Shown here piece after piece: positions 8,403 through 15,718 of a stretch of 64,000 nt of DNA. This stretch comes from Plantibacter elymi (nom. nud.) (GTDB taxonomy: Bacteria > Actinomycetota > Actinomycetes > Actinomycetales > Microbacteriaceae). Within the stretch, counting starts at the first letter, position 1. Each line of letters opens with the position of its first letter. A model generated the notes under the pieces. It was not told where the DNA came from. It saw only the letters and a program-made list of their open reading frames with translations, and did not search any database. The DNA is taken from the NCBI RefSeq assembly GCF_900177795.1, contig NZ_FXWJ01000002.1:496001-560000 (forward strand). The letters are read 5' to 3'. Both the position numbers and the translations under genes were made by a program.

Positions 8403-9425
8403 TCACTCGGCGTCGAGGATGCGCGAGAGGTACCTGGCGACGGCGCGGACCGCAGCCATGTTGCTCGCGTAGTCCATTCTCGTGGGGCCGAGGACGCCGA
8501 GCCGGGCGATTTCGCCACCAGAGGAACGGTAGTTCCCGGCGAGGACGCTCGTGGTCTCGAGGCCGAACGACGCGTTCTCCCGCCCGATGCTGGCGACCAC
8601 GCTGTCGCGCTCGGACTCCATCTCGCCGAAGAGCCGGAGCAGCACGACCTGCTGCTCGATGGCGTCCAGGACCGGATAGATGCTGCCGGGGAAGTCGTCT
8701 TCGGTGCGGGCGAGGTTGGCGGCGCCGGCCATGACGAGGCGGTCCTGGCGCTGCGCCGAGAGCTGCTCGCGCACCGCGTCGACGATGCGGACGGCCGCCG
8801 CGCGGTCGAGGTCGGCGATGTCGGCGGGGACGTCGCCGATCGCGTCGTGGGCGTCGAGGAGCGGACGGCCCGCGACCGCCTCGTTGCACAGCGAGCGGAG
8901 ACGCGAGATGAGGTCGTCGTCGACCGGGCTCTCCGTCTCGATGAGTCGCTGCTCGACGCGGCCGTTGTCGAGGATGATGACCGCGAGCACACGGCTCGGG
9001 GTGACGCTCACCAACTCGAGATGCCGGACGCGTGCCCGGGAGAACATCGGGTACTGGACGAGCGCGACCTGGTTCGTCAGCTGTGAGAGCAGCCGCACCG
9101 TGCGGTGCAGGACCTCGTCGAGGTCGCCGGACGCGCCGAGGAAGGTCTCGATCGCCGTCCGTTGAGCGTTGTTCAGCGGACGGCGGTCGGCGAGGTGGTC
9201 GACGAACATCCGGTAGCCCTTGTCGGTGGGCACCCGGCCGGAAGAGGTGTGTGGAGCGGCGATGAGCTCTTCGTCCTCGAGCTGCGCCATGTCGTTGCGG
9301 ATGGTGGCGGCGGAGACTCCGAAGGAGTGGCGGTCGACGATCGTCTTGGAACCGACGGGCTCACGCGAGGCGACGTAGTCCTGCACGATGACGCGGAGCA
9401 CTTCGAGACCGCGATCCGACACCAT
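8403..9425 (-). CDS. hrcA: Heat-inducible transcription repressor HrcA
   Basis: A 340-residue repressor of class I heat-shock genes. Residues 1-75 form the winged-helix DNA-binding domain, starting MVSDRGLEVLRVIVQDYV and containing GVSAATIRNDMAQLEDEEL. The rest is the GAF-like and dimerization region ending in LGPTRMDYASNMAAVRAVARYLS. The ATG at 9425 is preceded by GGGAGGAG. A CIRCE operator sits 40-66 bases upstream, so the gene very probably represses itself and the whole downstream operon through era. Confidence 0.96.
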   Translation of the reverse strand: MVSDRGLEVLRVIVQDYVASREPVGSKTIVDRHSFGVSAATIRNDMAQLEDEELIAAPHTSSGRVPTDKGYRMFVDHLADRRPLNNAQRTAIETFLGASGDLDEVLHRTVRLLSQLTNQVALVQYPMFSRARVRHLELVSVTPSRVLAVIILDNGRVEQRLIETESPVDDDLISRLRSLCNEAVAGRPLLDAHDAIGDVPADIADLDRAAAVRIVDAVREQLSAQRQDRLVMAGAANLARTEDDFPGSIYPVLDAIEQQVVLLRLFGEMESERDSVVASIGRENASFGLETTSVLAGNYRSSGGEIARLGVLGPTRMDYASNMAAVRAVARYLSRILDAE

Positions 9426-9464
9426 CTCGATCTCCTCCCGTCATCCACCTCGGAGCACCGACCA

Positions 9465-9491
9465 TCAGCACTCGAAGACCCTGACTGCCAA
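9465..9491 (-). promoter_or_regulatory. CIRCE operator (HrcA binding site)
   Basis: On the plus strand TCAGCACTC (9465-9473), nine bases, then GACTGCCAA (9483-9491). These match the CIRCE arms TTAGCACTC and GAGTGCTAA at 8 of 9 and 7 of 9 positions with the exact nine-base spacer. It lies directly downstream of the -10 box and 40 bases before hrcA, the expected place for an operator that blocks transcription. Confidence 0.85.
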
Positions 9492-9496
9492 TCATA
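9491..9496 (-). promoter_or_regulatory. -10 box of the hrcA operon
   Basis: TATGAT on the minus strand abuts the CIRCE. A good -35 is not obvious; GGACGG at the 17-base position is a weak match. The promoter would start transcription within the CIRCE. Confidence 0.55.
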
Positions 9497-9641
9497 TCGT
9501 GGCCTCCGCGCAGCCGTCCCTTGCGCGGCCCCGTGCCGCGGGAATACCGTTGGCCGCAGGCGTGGGTCCCTGATGAGCAACACCTGGTGCGATACGCTCA
9601 GCTGGACCAATTGAATATCACTCTCCGTGAAAGGTGCGAAG

Positions 9642-10199
9642 ATGTCCGATCCGAACGCTCAGCCGCCCGTCGACCCAGCGAAGGGCGGGTCGGTTCCGCC
9701 TGCAGGAGACGGCGCGACGCCCCCTCCCGCAGCTCCGCAGCAGCCGCCCGCAGGCGCTTACCCGCCCCCGCCCGCCGGTGGCTACGCGCCGCCGCCGCCC
9801 GCTGCCGGCTCCTACCCGCCGCCGCCCGCAGGCGCCCCGCAGTACCAGCAGCCGTACGCCGCCGCTCAGCCCATGAGCCCGTCAGACGAGAAGCTCTGGT
9901 CGACGCTCATCCACATCGGTGGGATCTTCTTCGGATTCATCCCGCCGCTGATCGGCTACCTGGTCCTCAAGGACCGCGGCCCGTTCATCAAGGCGCACAC
10001 GCTCACCGCGCTGAACTTCCAGCTGACGATGCTGATCGCGCTCGTGGTCGGCTCGATCCTGACGATCGTCGTCGTGGGTCTGTTCATCATCATCGCCGTC
10101 TACGTCGTCGTGATCGTGTTCAGCATCATCGCCGCGATCAAGGCGAACAAGGGCGAGCTGTACAGCTACCCGCTCACGATCCAGTTCATCAAGGCCTGA
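9642..10199 (+). CDS. DUF4870 (Tic20-like) membrane protein with proline-rich N-terminus
   Basis: A 185-residue protein. Residues 1-80 are a low-complexity Pro/Ala/Gly/Tyr region with repeated YPPPPAG/YAPPPPA units. A DUF4870 domain follows, with membrane segments near residues 87-108, 120-145 and 146-170. The ATG at 9642 is preferred: AAAGGTG lies seven bases upstream and MSDPNAQ starts look typical. An in-frame GTG at 9627 would add five residues. Function is unknown; family members are small membrane proteins. It has its own transcription unit, divergent from hrcA, ending in a shared hairpin before hemW. Confidence 0.85.
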   Translation: MSDPNAQPPVDPAKGGSVPPAGDGATPPPAAPQQPPAGAYPPPPAGGYAPPPPAAGSYPPPPAGAPQYQQPYAAAQPMSPSDEKLWSTLIHIGGIFFGFIPPLIGYLVLKDRGPFIKAHTLTALNFQLTMLIALVVGSILTIVVVGLFIIIAVYVVVIVFSIIAAIKANKGELYSYPLTIQFIKA

Positions 10200-10216
10200 T
10201 CCGTCGAGTCGCACGA

Positions 10217-10252
10217 GAACAGCCCCGTCCGGTCCGCCGGGCGGGGCTGTTC
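10217..10252. terminator. Bidirectional hairpin between DUF4870 gene and hemW
   Basis: Perfect 11-bp stem GAACAGCCCCG (10217-10227) with CGGGGCTGTTC (10242-10252) and a 14-base loop. No U-run follows on either strand. It lies between convergent stops 70 bases apart. Confidence 0.8.
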
Positions 10253-10268
10253 CGCGCGTCGGGCAGCG

Positions 10269-11495
10269 TCAGTCGCCGACCAGACGACGGACGACCGCGT
10301 CGGCGAGGAGCCGTCCGCGGCGCGTGAGCTCCAGTCGTCCGAGCAGGGCTTGCCGTGCATCGACCAGTTCCTCGGCGATGAGCCCGGCGACCGCCGTGCG
10401 AGCCTCGGGGGCGAGCGTCCGGATCGGGATGCCGTCCCGCGTGCGGGTGAGCAGCAGGATGCGTTCGAGTTCCCGGGTCTCGTCGTCCAGCGTCTCCCGG
10501 CCGGCGGCCGGGGACTCCCCCGCCGCGATCCGCTGGGCGTACGCCGCCGGGTGCTTGACGTTCCACCAGCGCACGCCGCCGACGTGACTGTGCGAACCCG
10601 GACCGACGCCCCACCAGTCCTCGCCGGTCCAGTAGGAGAGGTTGTGCCGAGAGCGGTGCCGGTCGTCCGTCGCCCAGTTGCTGACCTCGTACCAGCCGTA
10701 ACCGGCCTCGGTGAGGAGATCGTCTGCGAGCTCGTACATATCGGCCTGCAGGTCTTCGTCGGGGGTCCCCACCACGCCCGAGCGGATCTGGCGCGCGAGT
10801 TTCGTCCCGGGTTCGACGATGAGCGAATAGGCCGACACGTGGTCCGGAGCGCAGGCGATCGCCGTCTCGAGTGAGACGCGCCAGTCGGCCAGGGTCTCCC
10901 CCGGCGTCCCGTAGATGAGGTCCAGGCTGACGCCGAGCCCGGCATCGCGAGCCCACTGCACGACGAGCGGCACCCGGGCCGGATCATGCGTGCGCTCGAG
11001 GGTGGCGAGCACGCTCGGCACGGCGGACTGCATCCCGAACGACACCCGGGTGAATCCGGCTTCGGCGAGCGTGCGGAGGTAGGCGGCGTCGACCGAGTCG
11101 GGGTTCGCCTCGGTCGTCACTTCGGCGCCGGGAGCGAGGTCGAAGTTGTCCGTCACGCCACGGAGCATCCGGACCAGGTCGTCAGCGGGGAGGAGGGTCG
11201 GCGTCCCGCCTCCGAAGAACACGGTCGAGACCGGACGGTCGGGGACGGTCGATGACGCCAGGACCGACTTGCCGAAGCGGAGTTCCGCGACCGCCTCGTC
11301 GGCGTAGTCAGACTGCTTCGCGCCGCGGAGCTCGGTCGCCGTGTAGGTGTTGAAGTCGCAGTAGCCGCATCGGACCCGGCAGAACGGGACGTGCAGGTAG
11401 ACCCCGAAGTTGCGTTCGTGGGCACCGACGGCCGCCGTCGCCGGGAGGAGTCCGTCGGACGGGGCCGGATCGGCGAGTGGAAGGGCGCTCGGCAC
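10269..11495 (-). CDS. hemW: HemW-type radical SAM protein (heme chaperone)
   Basis: A 408-residue radical SAM enzyme. The cluster-binding CxxxCxxC is Cys39-Cys43-Cys46 in VPFCRVRCGYCDF, followed by FFGGGTPTLLP. The C-terminal HemN_C domain ends the protein. HemW proteins insert heme into respiratory enzymes and are often misannotated as coproporphyrinogen III dehydrogenase; the extra Cys of HemN is absent. The ATG at 11495 lies ten bases after the DUF1990 stop. The neighbouring order lepA-hemW is widely conserved. Confidence 0.92.
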   Translation of the reverse strand: MPSALPLADPAPSDGLLPATAAVGAHERNFGVYLHVPFCRVRCGYCDFNTYTATELRGAKQSDYADEAVAELRFGKSVLASSTVPDRPVSTVFFGGGTPTLLPADDLVRMLRGVTDNFDLAPGAEVTTEANPDSVDAAYLRTLAEAGFTRVSFGMQSAVPSVLATLERTHDPARVPLVVQWARDAGLGVSLDLIYGTPGETLADWRVSLETAIACAPDHVSAYSLIVEPGTKLARQIRSGVVGTPDEDLQADMYELADDLLTEAGYGWYEVSNWATDDRHRSRHNLSYWTGEDWWGVGPGSHSHVGGVRWWNVKHPAAYAQRIAAGESPAAGRETLDDETRELERILLLTRTRDGIPIRTLAPEARTAVAGLIAEELVDARQALLGRLELTRRGRLLADAVVRRLVGD

Positions 11496-11505
11496 GGTCC
11501 GTCGC

Positions 11506-12150
11506 TCAGACGCCGCGCGACGGCAGGAGCGCGCGGAGGTAGGCGTCGTTCATGGTCTTGCGGCGGCGCTTGGAGCCGACGAGCTTCGCGGCACCCTTCG
11601 TCGGGCGGAAGAACGAGCGCACGACGATCCAGACGGAGTCGTCCTCGCGCTGCTCGATCGTGAAGGACTGCTCGCCGCTCTCCGGATCGCCCTCCATCGT
11701 GCCGATGGCGAGGCTCACATGACCCGGCTCTTCGGTGACGGAGATGACGCGATGCGGCCCGACGAGCGGTTCTCCGCCGACGGTGCCGGCGAAGACGACC
11801 GTCGTGCCCGGCGTGATGAACGGCGTGCCGTCCTCGGCGAAGCGTTGCTCCTCGTGCGTCTCGATGGGCTCCAGCGGCGTACCGTCCTCGGCGAAGGCGA
11901 TGCCGCCGTACTGCACGCCCGTCCCCGGGTGCACCTCGGAGATCTCCACGCCGCTCGAGCGGTGCAGTCCCCAGGTGAGGAGGGCGCTGCTCGCGAGGGC
12001 GAACCGCTCCTCGCCGCTCCCGAGGCGGAACTCGTCCTCCGACGGCACGTAGCCTTCCGGCGGGTACTGCATGAGGTCGGTCCGCTGGGTGGCACCGACG
12101 GCCGCGTAGTCGACCGCTTCGTCCTCGAACGAACTTCGTCGTGCGTTCAC
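11506..12150 (-). CDS. DUF1990 / UPF0548 family protein
   Basis: A 214-residue soluble protein. The first half has a central motif [13 protein letters not shown] and the second [31 protein letters not shown], which match the DUF1990 pattern of a conserved Trp-Gly-x-His and a C-terminal P/E-G-E-x-x-F block. The ATG at 12150 overlaps the lepA stop by four bases, and hemW follows ten bases later, so it is the middle gene of a lepA-DUF1990-hemW operon. No biochemical role is established for the family; it is not an obvious partner of either neighbour. Confidence 0.78.
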   Translation of the reverse strand: MNARRSSFEDEAVDYAAVGATQRTDLMQYPPEGYVPSEDEFRLGSGEERFALASSALLTWGLHRSSGVEISEVHPGTGVQYGGIAFAEDGTPLEPIETHEEQRFAEDGTPFITPGTTVVFAGTVGGEPLVGPHRVISVTEEPGHVSLAIGTMEGDPESGEQSFTIEQREDDSVWIVVRSFFRPTKGAAKLVGSKRRRKTMNDAYLRALLPSRGV

Positions 12151-13997
12151 TTCTTGTCCTTCGTCTCCACGTCCCCGGAGAGCGCTGCGATGAACGCCTC
12201 CTGAGGCACCTCGACCTTGCCGACCATCTTCATCCGCTTCTTGCCCTCCTTCTGCTTCTCGAGGAGCTTGCGCTTGCGGGTGATGTCACCGCCGTAGCAC
12301 TTGGCCAGGACGTCCTTGCGCATGGCACGGACCGACTCGCGGGCGATGATCCGCGCACCGATGGCGGCCTGGATCGGCACCTCGAACTGCTGGCGCGGGA
12401 TGAGCTTCTTCAGGCGCTCGGTCATGAGCACACCGTAGGCGTACGCCTTCTCGCGGTGGACGATGGCGCTGAAGGCGTCGACCTGGTCGCCCTGCAGCAG
12501 GATGTCGACCTTCACGAGATCGGCGGCCTGCTGACCGGAGGGCTCGTAGTCGAGCGACGCGTACCCCTGCGTGCGGCTCTTCAGGTGGTCGAAGAAGTCG
12601 AAGACGATCTCACCGAGCGGCATCGTGTACCGCAGCTCGACGCGGTCCTCGCCGAGGTACTCCATGCCGAGCAGCGCACCTCGTCGGCTCTGGCAGAGTT
12701 CCATGATGGTGCCGACGTAGTCCTTGGGGGCGAGGATGCCCACCTTGACCATCGGCTCCGACACCTCGAGGATCTTGCCGGAGGGGAACTCGCTCGGGTT
12801 CGTGACGGTGACGACCTGCTTGTCCTCCGTCTTCACCTCGTAGGTGACCGACGGCGCCGTGGCGATGAGGTCGAGGTCGAACTCGCGCTGCAACCGCTCG
12901 GTCACGATCTCGAGGTGCAGGAGGCCGAGGAAACCGACGCGGAAGCCGAAGCCGAGGGCGACGGAGGTCTCCGGCTCGTAGTTGAGCGAGGCGTCGGAGA
13001 GCTTCAGCTTGTCCAGTGCGTCGCGGAGGATCGGGTAGTCGCTGCCGTCGATCGGGTACAGACCGGAGAAGACCATCGGCTTCGGGTCGGTGTAGCCCGG
13101 GAGGGCGTCGGTCGCCGGCTTCACCGCGGTCGTGACGGTGTCGCCGACCTTCGACTGCCGGACGTCCTTCACACCGGTGATGAGGTAGCCCACCTCACCG
13201 ACGCCGAGGCCCTTCGTGGGCGTCGGTTCCGGCGAGCTGACGCCGATCTCGAGGAGGTCGTGCACCGCGCGCGTCGACATCATCTGGATGCGCTCACGCG
13301 GACTCAGCTGGCCGTCGATCATGCGGACGTACGTGACGACGCCACGGTAGGTGTCGTAGACGGAGTCGAAGATCATGGCGCGCGTGGGCGCGTCCGGGTC
13401 GCCCACGGGGTTCGGGATGCGCCCGACGACGCGGTCGAGGAGTTCCTCGACACCCATACCGGTCTTGCCGGACACCCGCAGGACGTCTTCGGGCTTGCCG
13501 CCGATGAGGCTCGCGAGCTCCTTCGCGTACTTGTCGGGGTCTGCCGCCGGGAGGTCGATCTTGTTGAGCACCGGGATGATCTCGAGGTCGTTCTCGAGGG
13601 CGAGGTAGAGGTTCGCGAGCGTCTGCGCCTCGATACCCTGTGCGGCGTCGACGAGGAGGATCGCGCCCTCGCACGCGGCGAGCGATCGCGAGACCTCGTA
13701 GGTGAAGTCGACGTGGCCGGGGGTGTCGATCATGTTGAGCGCGAAAGTCTCACCGTTGAGCGACCACGGCATGCGCACGGCCTGGCTCTTGATGGTGATG
13801 CCGCGCTCGCGCTCGATGTCCATGCGGTCGAGGTACTGCGCCCGCATGTCGCGGTCCGAGACGACGCCGGTGATCTGCAGCATGCGGTCCGCCAGGGTCG
13901 ACTTACCGTGGTCGATGTGGGCGATGATGCAGAAGTTCCGGATGAACGCCGGGTCGGTCGATGCCGGCTCGAGGGCCTTCACTGCTTGGGGGCTCAC
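12147..13997 (-). CDS. lepA: Elongation factor 4 (LepA), back-translocating GTPase
   Basis: A 616-residue ribosomal GTPase. G1 AHIDHGKST is at residues 26-34, DTPGHVDF follows in the G3 region, and the C-terminal LepA-specific domain includes [23 protein letters not shown]. The GTG at 13997 is chosen because GAGGAA lies five bases upstream and because a -10-like GACAAT at 14036-14041 would start the mRNA near 14029. An in-frame TTG at 14030 would add 11 residues but would sit on that transcription start. It heads the operon with DUF1990 and hemW, divergent from rpsT. Confidence 0.95.
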   Translation of the reverse strand: MSPQAVKALEPASTDPAFIRNFCIIAHIDHGKSTLADRMLQITGVVSDRDMRAQYLDRMDIERERGITIKSQAVRMPWSLNGETFALNMIDTPGHVDFTYEVSRSLAACEGAILLVDAAQGIEAQTLANLYLALENDLEIIPVLNKIDLPAADPDKYAKELASLIGGKPEDVLRVSGKTGMGVEELLDRVVGRIPNPVGDPDAPTRAMIFDSVYDTYRGVVTYVRMIDGQLSPRERIQMMSTRAVHDLLEIGVSSPEPTPTKGLGVGEVGYLITGVKDVRQSKVGDTVTTAVKPATDALPGYTDPKPMVFSGLYPIDGSDYPILRDALDKLKLSDASLNYEPETSVALGFGFRVGFLGLLHLEIVTERLQREFDLDLIATAPSVTYEVKTEDKQVVTVTNPSEFPSGKILEVSEPMVKVGILAPKDYVGTIMELCQSRRGALLGMEYLGEDRVELRYTMPLGEIVFDFFDHLKSRTQGYASLDYEPSGQQAADLVKVDILLQGDQVDAFSAIVHREKAYAYGVLMTERLKKLIPRQQFEVPIQAAIGARIIARESVRAMRKDVLAKCYGGDITRKRKLLEKQKEGKKRMKMVGKVEVPQEAFIAALSGDVETKDKK

Positions 13998-14077
13998 GCG
14001 TTCCTCGGGGTCAGGGGTGGAATCGGGCAACCCTCATTGTCCCACGGCCGGGAGCACCAGCGCTGCGGTACCCTGGA

Positions 14078-14106
14078 TTGCCAGAACTCAGCCCGACTGG
14101 TAATGT
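14078..14106 (+). promoter_or_regulatory. Promoter of rpsT
   Basis: TTGCCA (14078-14083), 17 bases, TAATGT (14101-14106). The -35 box matches 5 of 6 consensus bases and the spacing is ideal. It gives a leader of about 100 bases before the GTG at 14217. The 219-base lepA-rpsT gap (13998-14216) holds this promoter and the lepA promoter back to back, and no gene. Confidence 0.7.
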
Positions 14107-14216
14107 TGCCTGTTGGCTTGCGTGTGAGTTGAGACCACACGAGAACTCGCTTGAAGACGCCCTCTTCCGTCCGACGGCACCGAACATCATTTCCTCGAAC
14201 CGAAAGTTGACCCAAC

Positions 14217-14477
14217 GTGGCAAACATCAAGTCGCAGATCAAGCGCATCGGCACCAACAAGAAGGCCAACGAGCGCAACAAGGCCGTCAAGAGCCAGCTG
14301 AAGACCGCCATCCGCGCAACCCGTGAGGCCGTCGTCGCCGGCGACAAGGCTCAGGCCGAGTCCGCACTGAAGCTCGCCTCGAAGAAGCTCGACAAGGCCG
14401 TGAGCAAGGGCGTCATCCACGAGAACCAGGCAGCGAACCGCAAGTCGGCCATCGCCAAGCAGGTCAACGCGCTCTAA
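14217..14477 (+). CDS. rpsT: 30S ribosomal protein S20
   Basis: An 86-residue helical basic protein beginning [19 protein letters not shown], diagnostic of S20, which binds 16S rRNA at the foot of the small subunit. The GTG at 14217 fits the conserved N-terminus. A strong promoter and a leader of about 100 bases precede it, which leaves room for the autogenous translational control known for S20 in other bacteria; no specific leader structure was identified. Confidence 0.97.
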   Translation: MANIKSQIKRIGTNKKANERNKAVKSQLKTAIRATREAVVAGDKAQAESALKLASKKLDKAVSKGVIHENQAANRKSAIAKQVNAL

Positions 14478-14491
14478 GCGACACCAGCTGC

Positions 14492-14526
14492 AAGGCCCCG
14501 GCGTTCCTCGGAACGTGCGGGGCCTT
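14492..14526. terminator. Bidirectional hairpin between rpsT and holA
   Basis: AAGGCCCCG (14492-14500) pairs with CGGGGCCTT (14518-14526), and the loop contains a further GCGTTCC/GGAACGT pairing, so the hairpin is nearly continuous. Only three bases TTC follow; there is no long U-run. Confidence 0.8.
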
Positions 14527-14541
14527 TCGCGTCGCCCGCTC

Positions 14542-14563
14542 GGTCCCTGAGCTTGTCGAAGGG
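14542..14563. repeat. Single copy of a dispersed GAGCTTGTCGAAGGG-type repeat
   Basis: The stretch contains CCCTGAGCTTGTCGAAGGG (14545-14563), with CCCT/AGGG ends. Sequences of this form are dispersed in intergenic DNA of many actinobacteria. I found only one copy in the window, just beyond the rpsT/holA terminator. Confidence 0.5.
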
Positions 14564-14596
14564 CATCCCGCTCGCCGCCACGGCCCGCTCGGCAGG

Positions 14597-15652
14597 CTAC
14601 CGCTCCGACAGATCGACCCCGCGTGCCGCGATGACGCCGACGAGCCGCTCGAGCGCGAACACCGGGTCGCGGCTCGCGCCCTTCACTCCGGCGTCGGTCT
14701 CGGCGAGCATCTGCACCACGCGGCCGATGCCGGCGTCGGTCCAGCCGGACAGGTCCCGACGGGCGCGGTCGACCTGCCACGGCGCGAGGCCGAACTGCTG
14801 GGCGATCTGCCCGGACCCGCCGCGTGCCGAGGACACCTTGGCCATCGTGCGGATCTTCATTGCGAACGCGGCGACGATCGGCACGGGGTCGGCACCCGAG
14901 TCGAGCGCCTGCCGCAGGGCGAGCAGCGCTTCCCCGTGTCGTCCGGCGATCGCGGCGTCGGCGACGTCGAACGCGCTCGTCTCGAGACGACCGCCGTAGT
15001 ACTTGTTGACCGTCTGCTCGGTGATCTCCTCGGAGGCGTCGGCCATGAGCTGACTGCACGCGGCAGCGAGCTCGGCGAGGTCGTCGGAGAAGGCGCCGAC
15101 GAGTGCACGGAGCGCCTGGGGCGTGATGCGACGACCCGCCGTCTTGAACTCCGCCGCGGCGAAGTCGGCCTTGTCGCTGTCCCGTTTGAGTTCGGTGCAG
15201 ACGATCTCGACACCGCCACCGGTACCTGAGCGGATGGCGTCGAGCAGCTTCTTGCCGCGCACGCCTCCGTTGTGCCGCAGCACGAGGTAGGCGCCCTCCG
15301 GCGGTGCTTCGAGGTACCGGATGGCTTCGGTGAGGAACTGATCGGAGCACTTCTCGACCTGGCTGACGCGGACGAGCCGGGGCTCGCCGAAGAGCGACGG
15401 GCTCGCCACGGTGAGCAGCTCCCCCGGGGCGTAGCTGTCGGCGGCGACGTCGTTGACCTCGAGCGATGGGTCTTCGGAGACGAGGAAGTCGCGCAGTCGG
15501 CGGATCGCCCGGTCGGCCAGGAAGGACTCCGTGCCGGACACCAACACGATCGGCGCCGGTCGGATCTCCGACCAGCCGAGCTGCGGGATCGCCGCCGAGG
15601 CTTTGGCCGCCGTCTTGGCCTTGCCGCGACCGGCGGAACGTGGTGCAGCCAC
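14597..15652 (-). CDS. holA: DNA polymerase III delta subunit
   Basis: A 351-residue clamp-loader subunit that opens the beta clamp. Family blocks include the N-terminal VLVSGTESFLADRAIRRL, the LRHNGGVRGKKLLDAI segment and the C-terminal APWQVDRARRDL collar region. The first 25 residues are a basic Ala/Lys/Arg-rich extension. The GTG at 15652 has AGGAG five bases upstream, and a TAGACT -10 box lies about 30 bases ahead in the 66-base gap after comEC. Its place beside comEC is common across bacteria. Confidence 0.94.
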   Translation of the reverse strand: MAAPRSAGRGKAKTAAKASAAIPQLGWSEIRPAPIVLVSGTESFLADRAIRRLRDFLVSEDPSLEVNDVAADSYAPGELLTVASPSLFGEPRLVRVSQVEKCSDQFLTEAIRYLEAPPEGAYLVLRHNGGVRGKKLLDAIRSGTGGGVEIVCTELKRDSDKADFAAAEFKTAGRRITPQALRALVGAFSDDLAELAAACSQLMADASEEITEQTVNKYYGGRLETSAFDVADAAIAGRHGEALLALRQALDSGADPVPIVAAFAMKIRTMAKVSSARGGSGQIAQQFGLAPWQVDRARRDLSGWTDAGIGRVVQMLAETDAGVKGASRDPVFALERLVGVIAARGVDLSER

Positions 15653-15718
15653 AGCGGCTCCTCTCGACCGTCCGAGTCTACCGGCGACCGCCGACGCCAG
15701 CCGGGCCGGGTGGGCGGC

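Noticed and set aside
13998-14030. TTG start of lepA at 14030.
   Set aside because: It lacks a spaced ribosome site and coincides with the predicted transcript start; GTG 13997 has GAGGAA five bases ahead.
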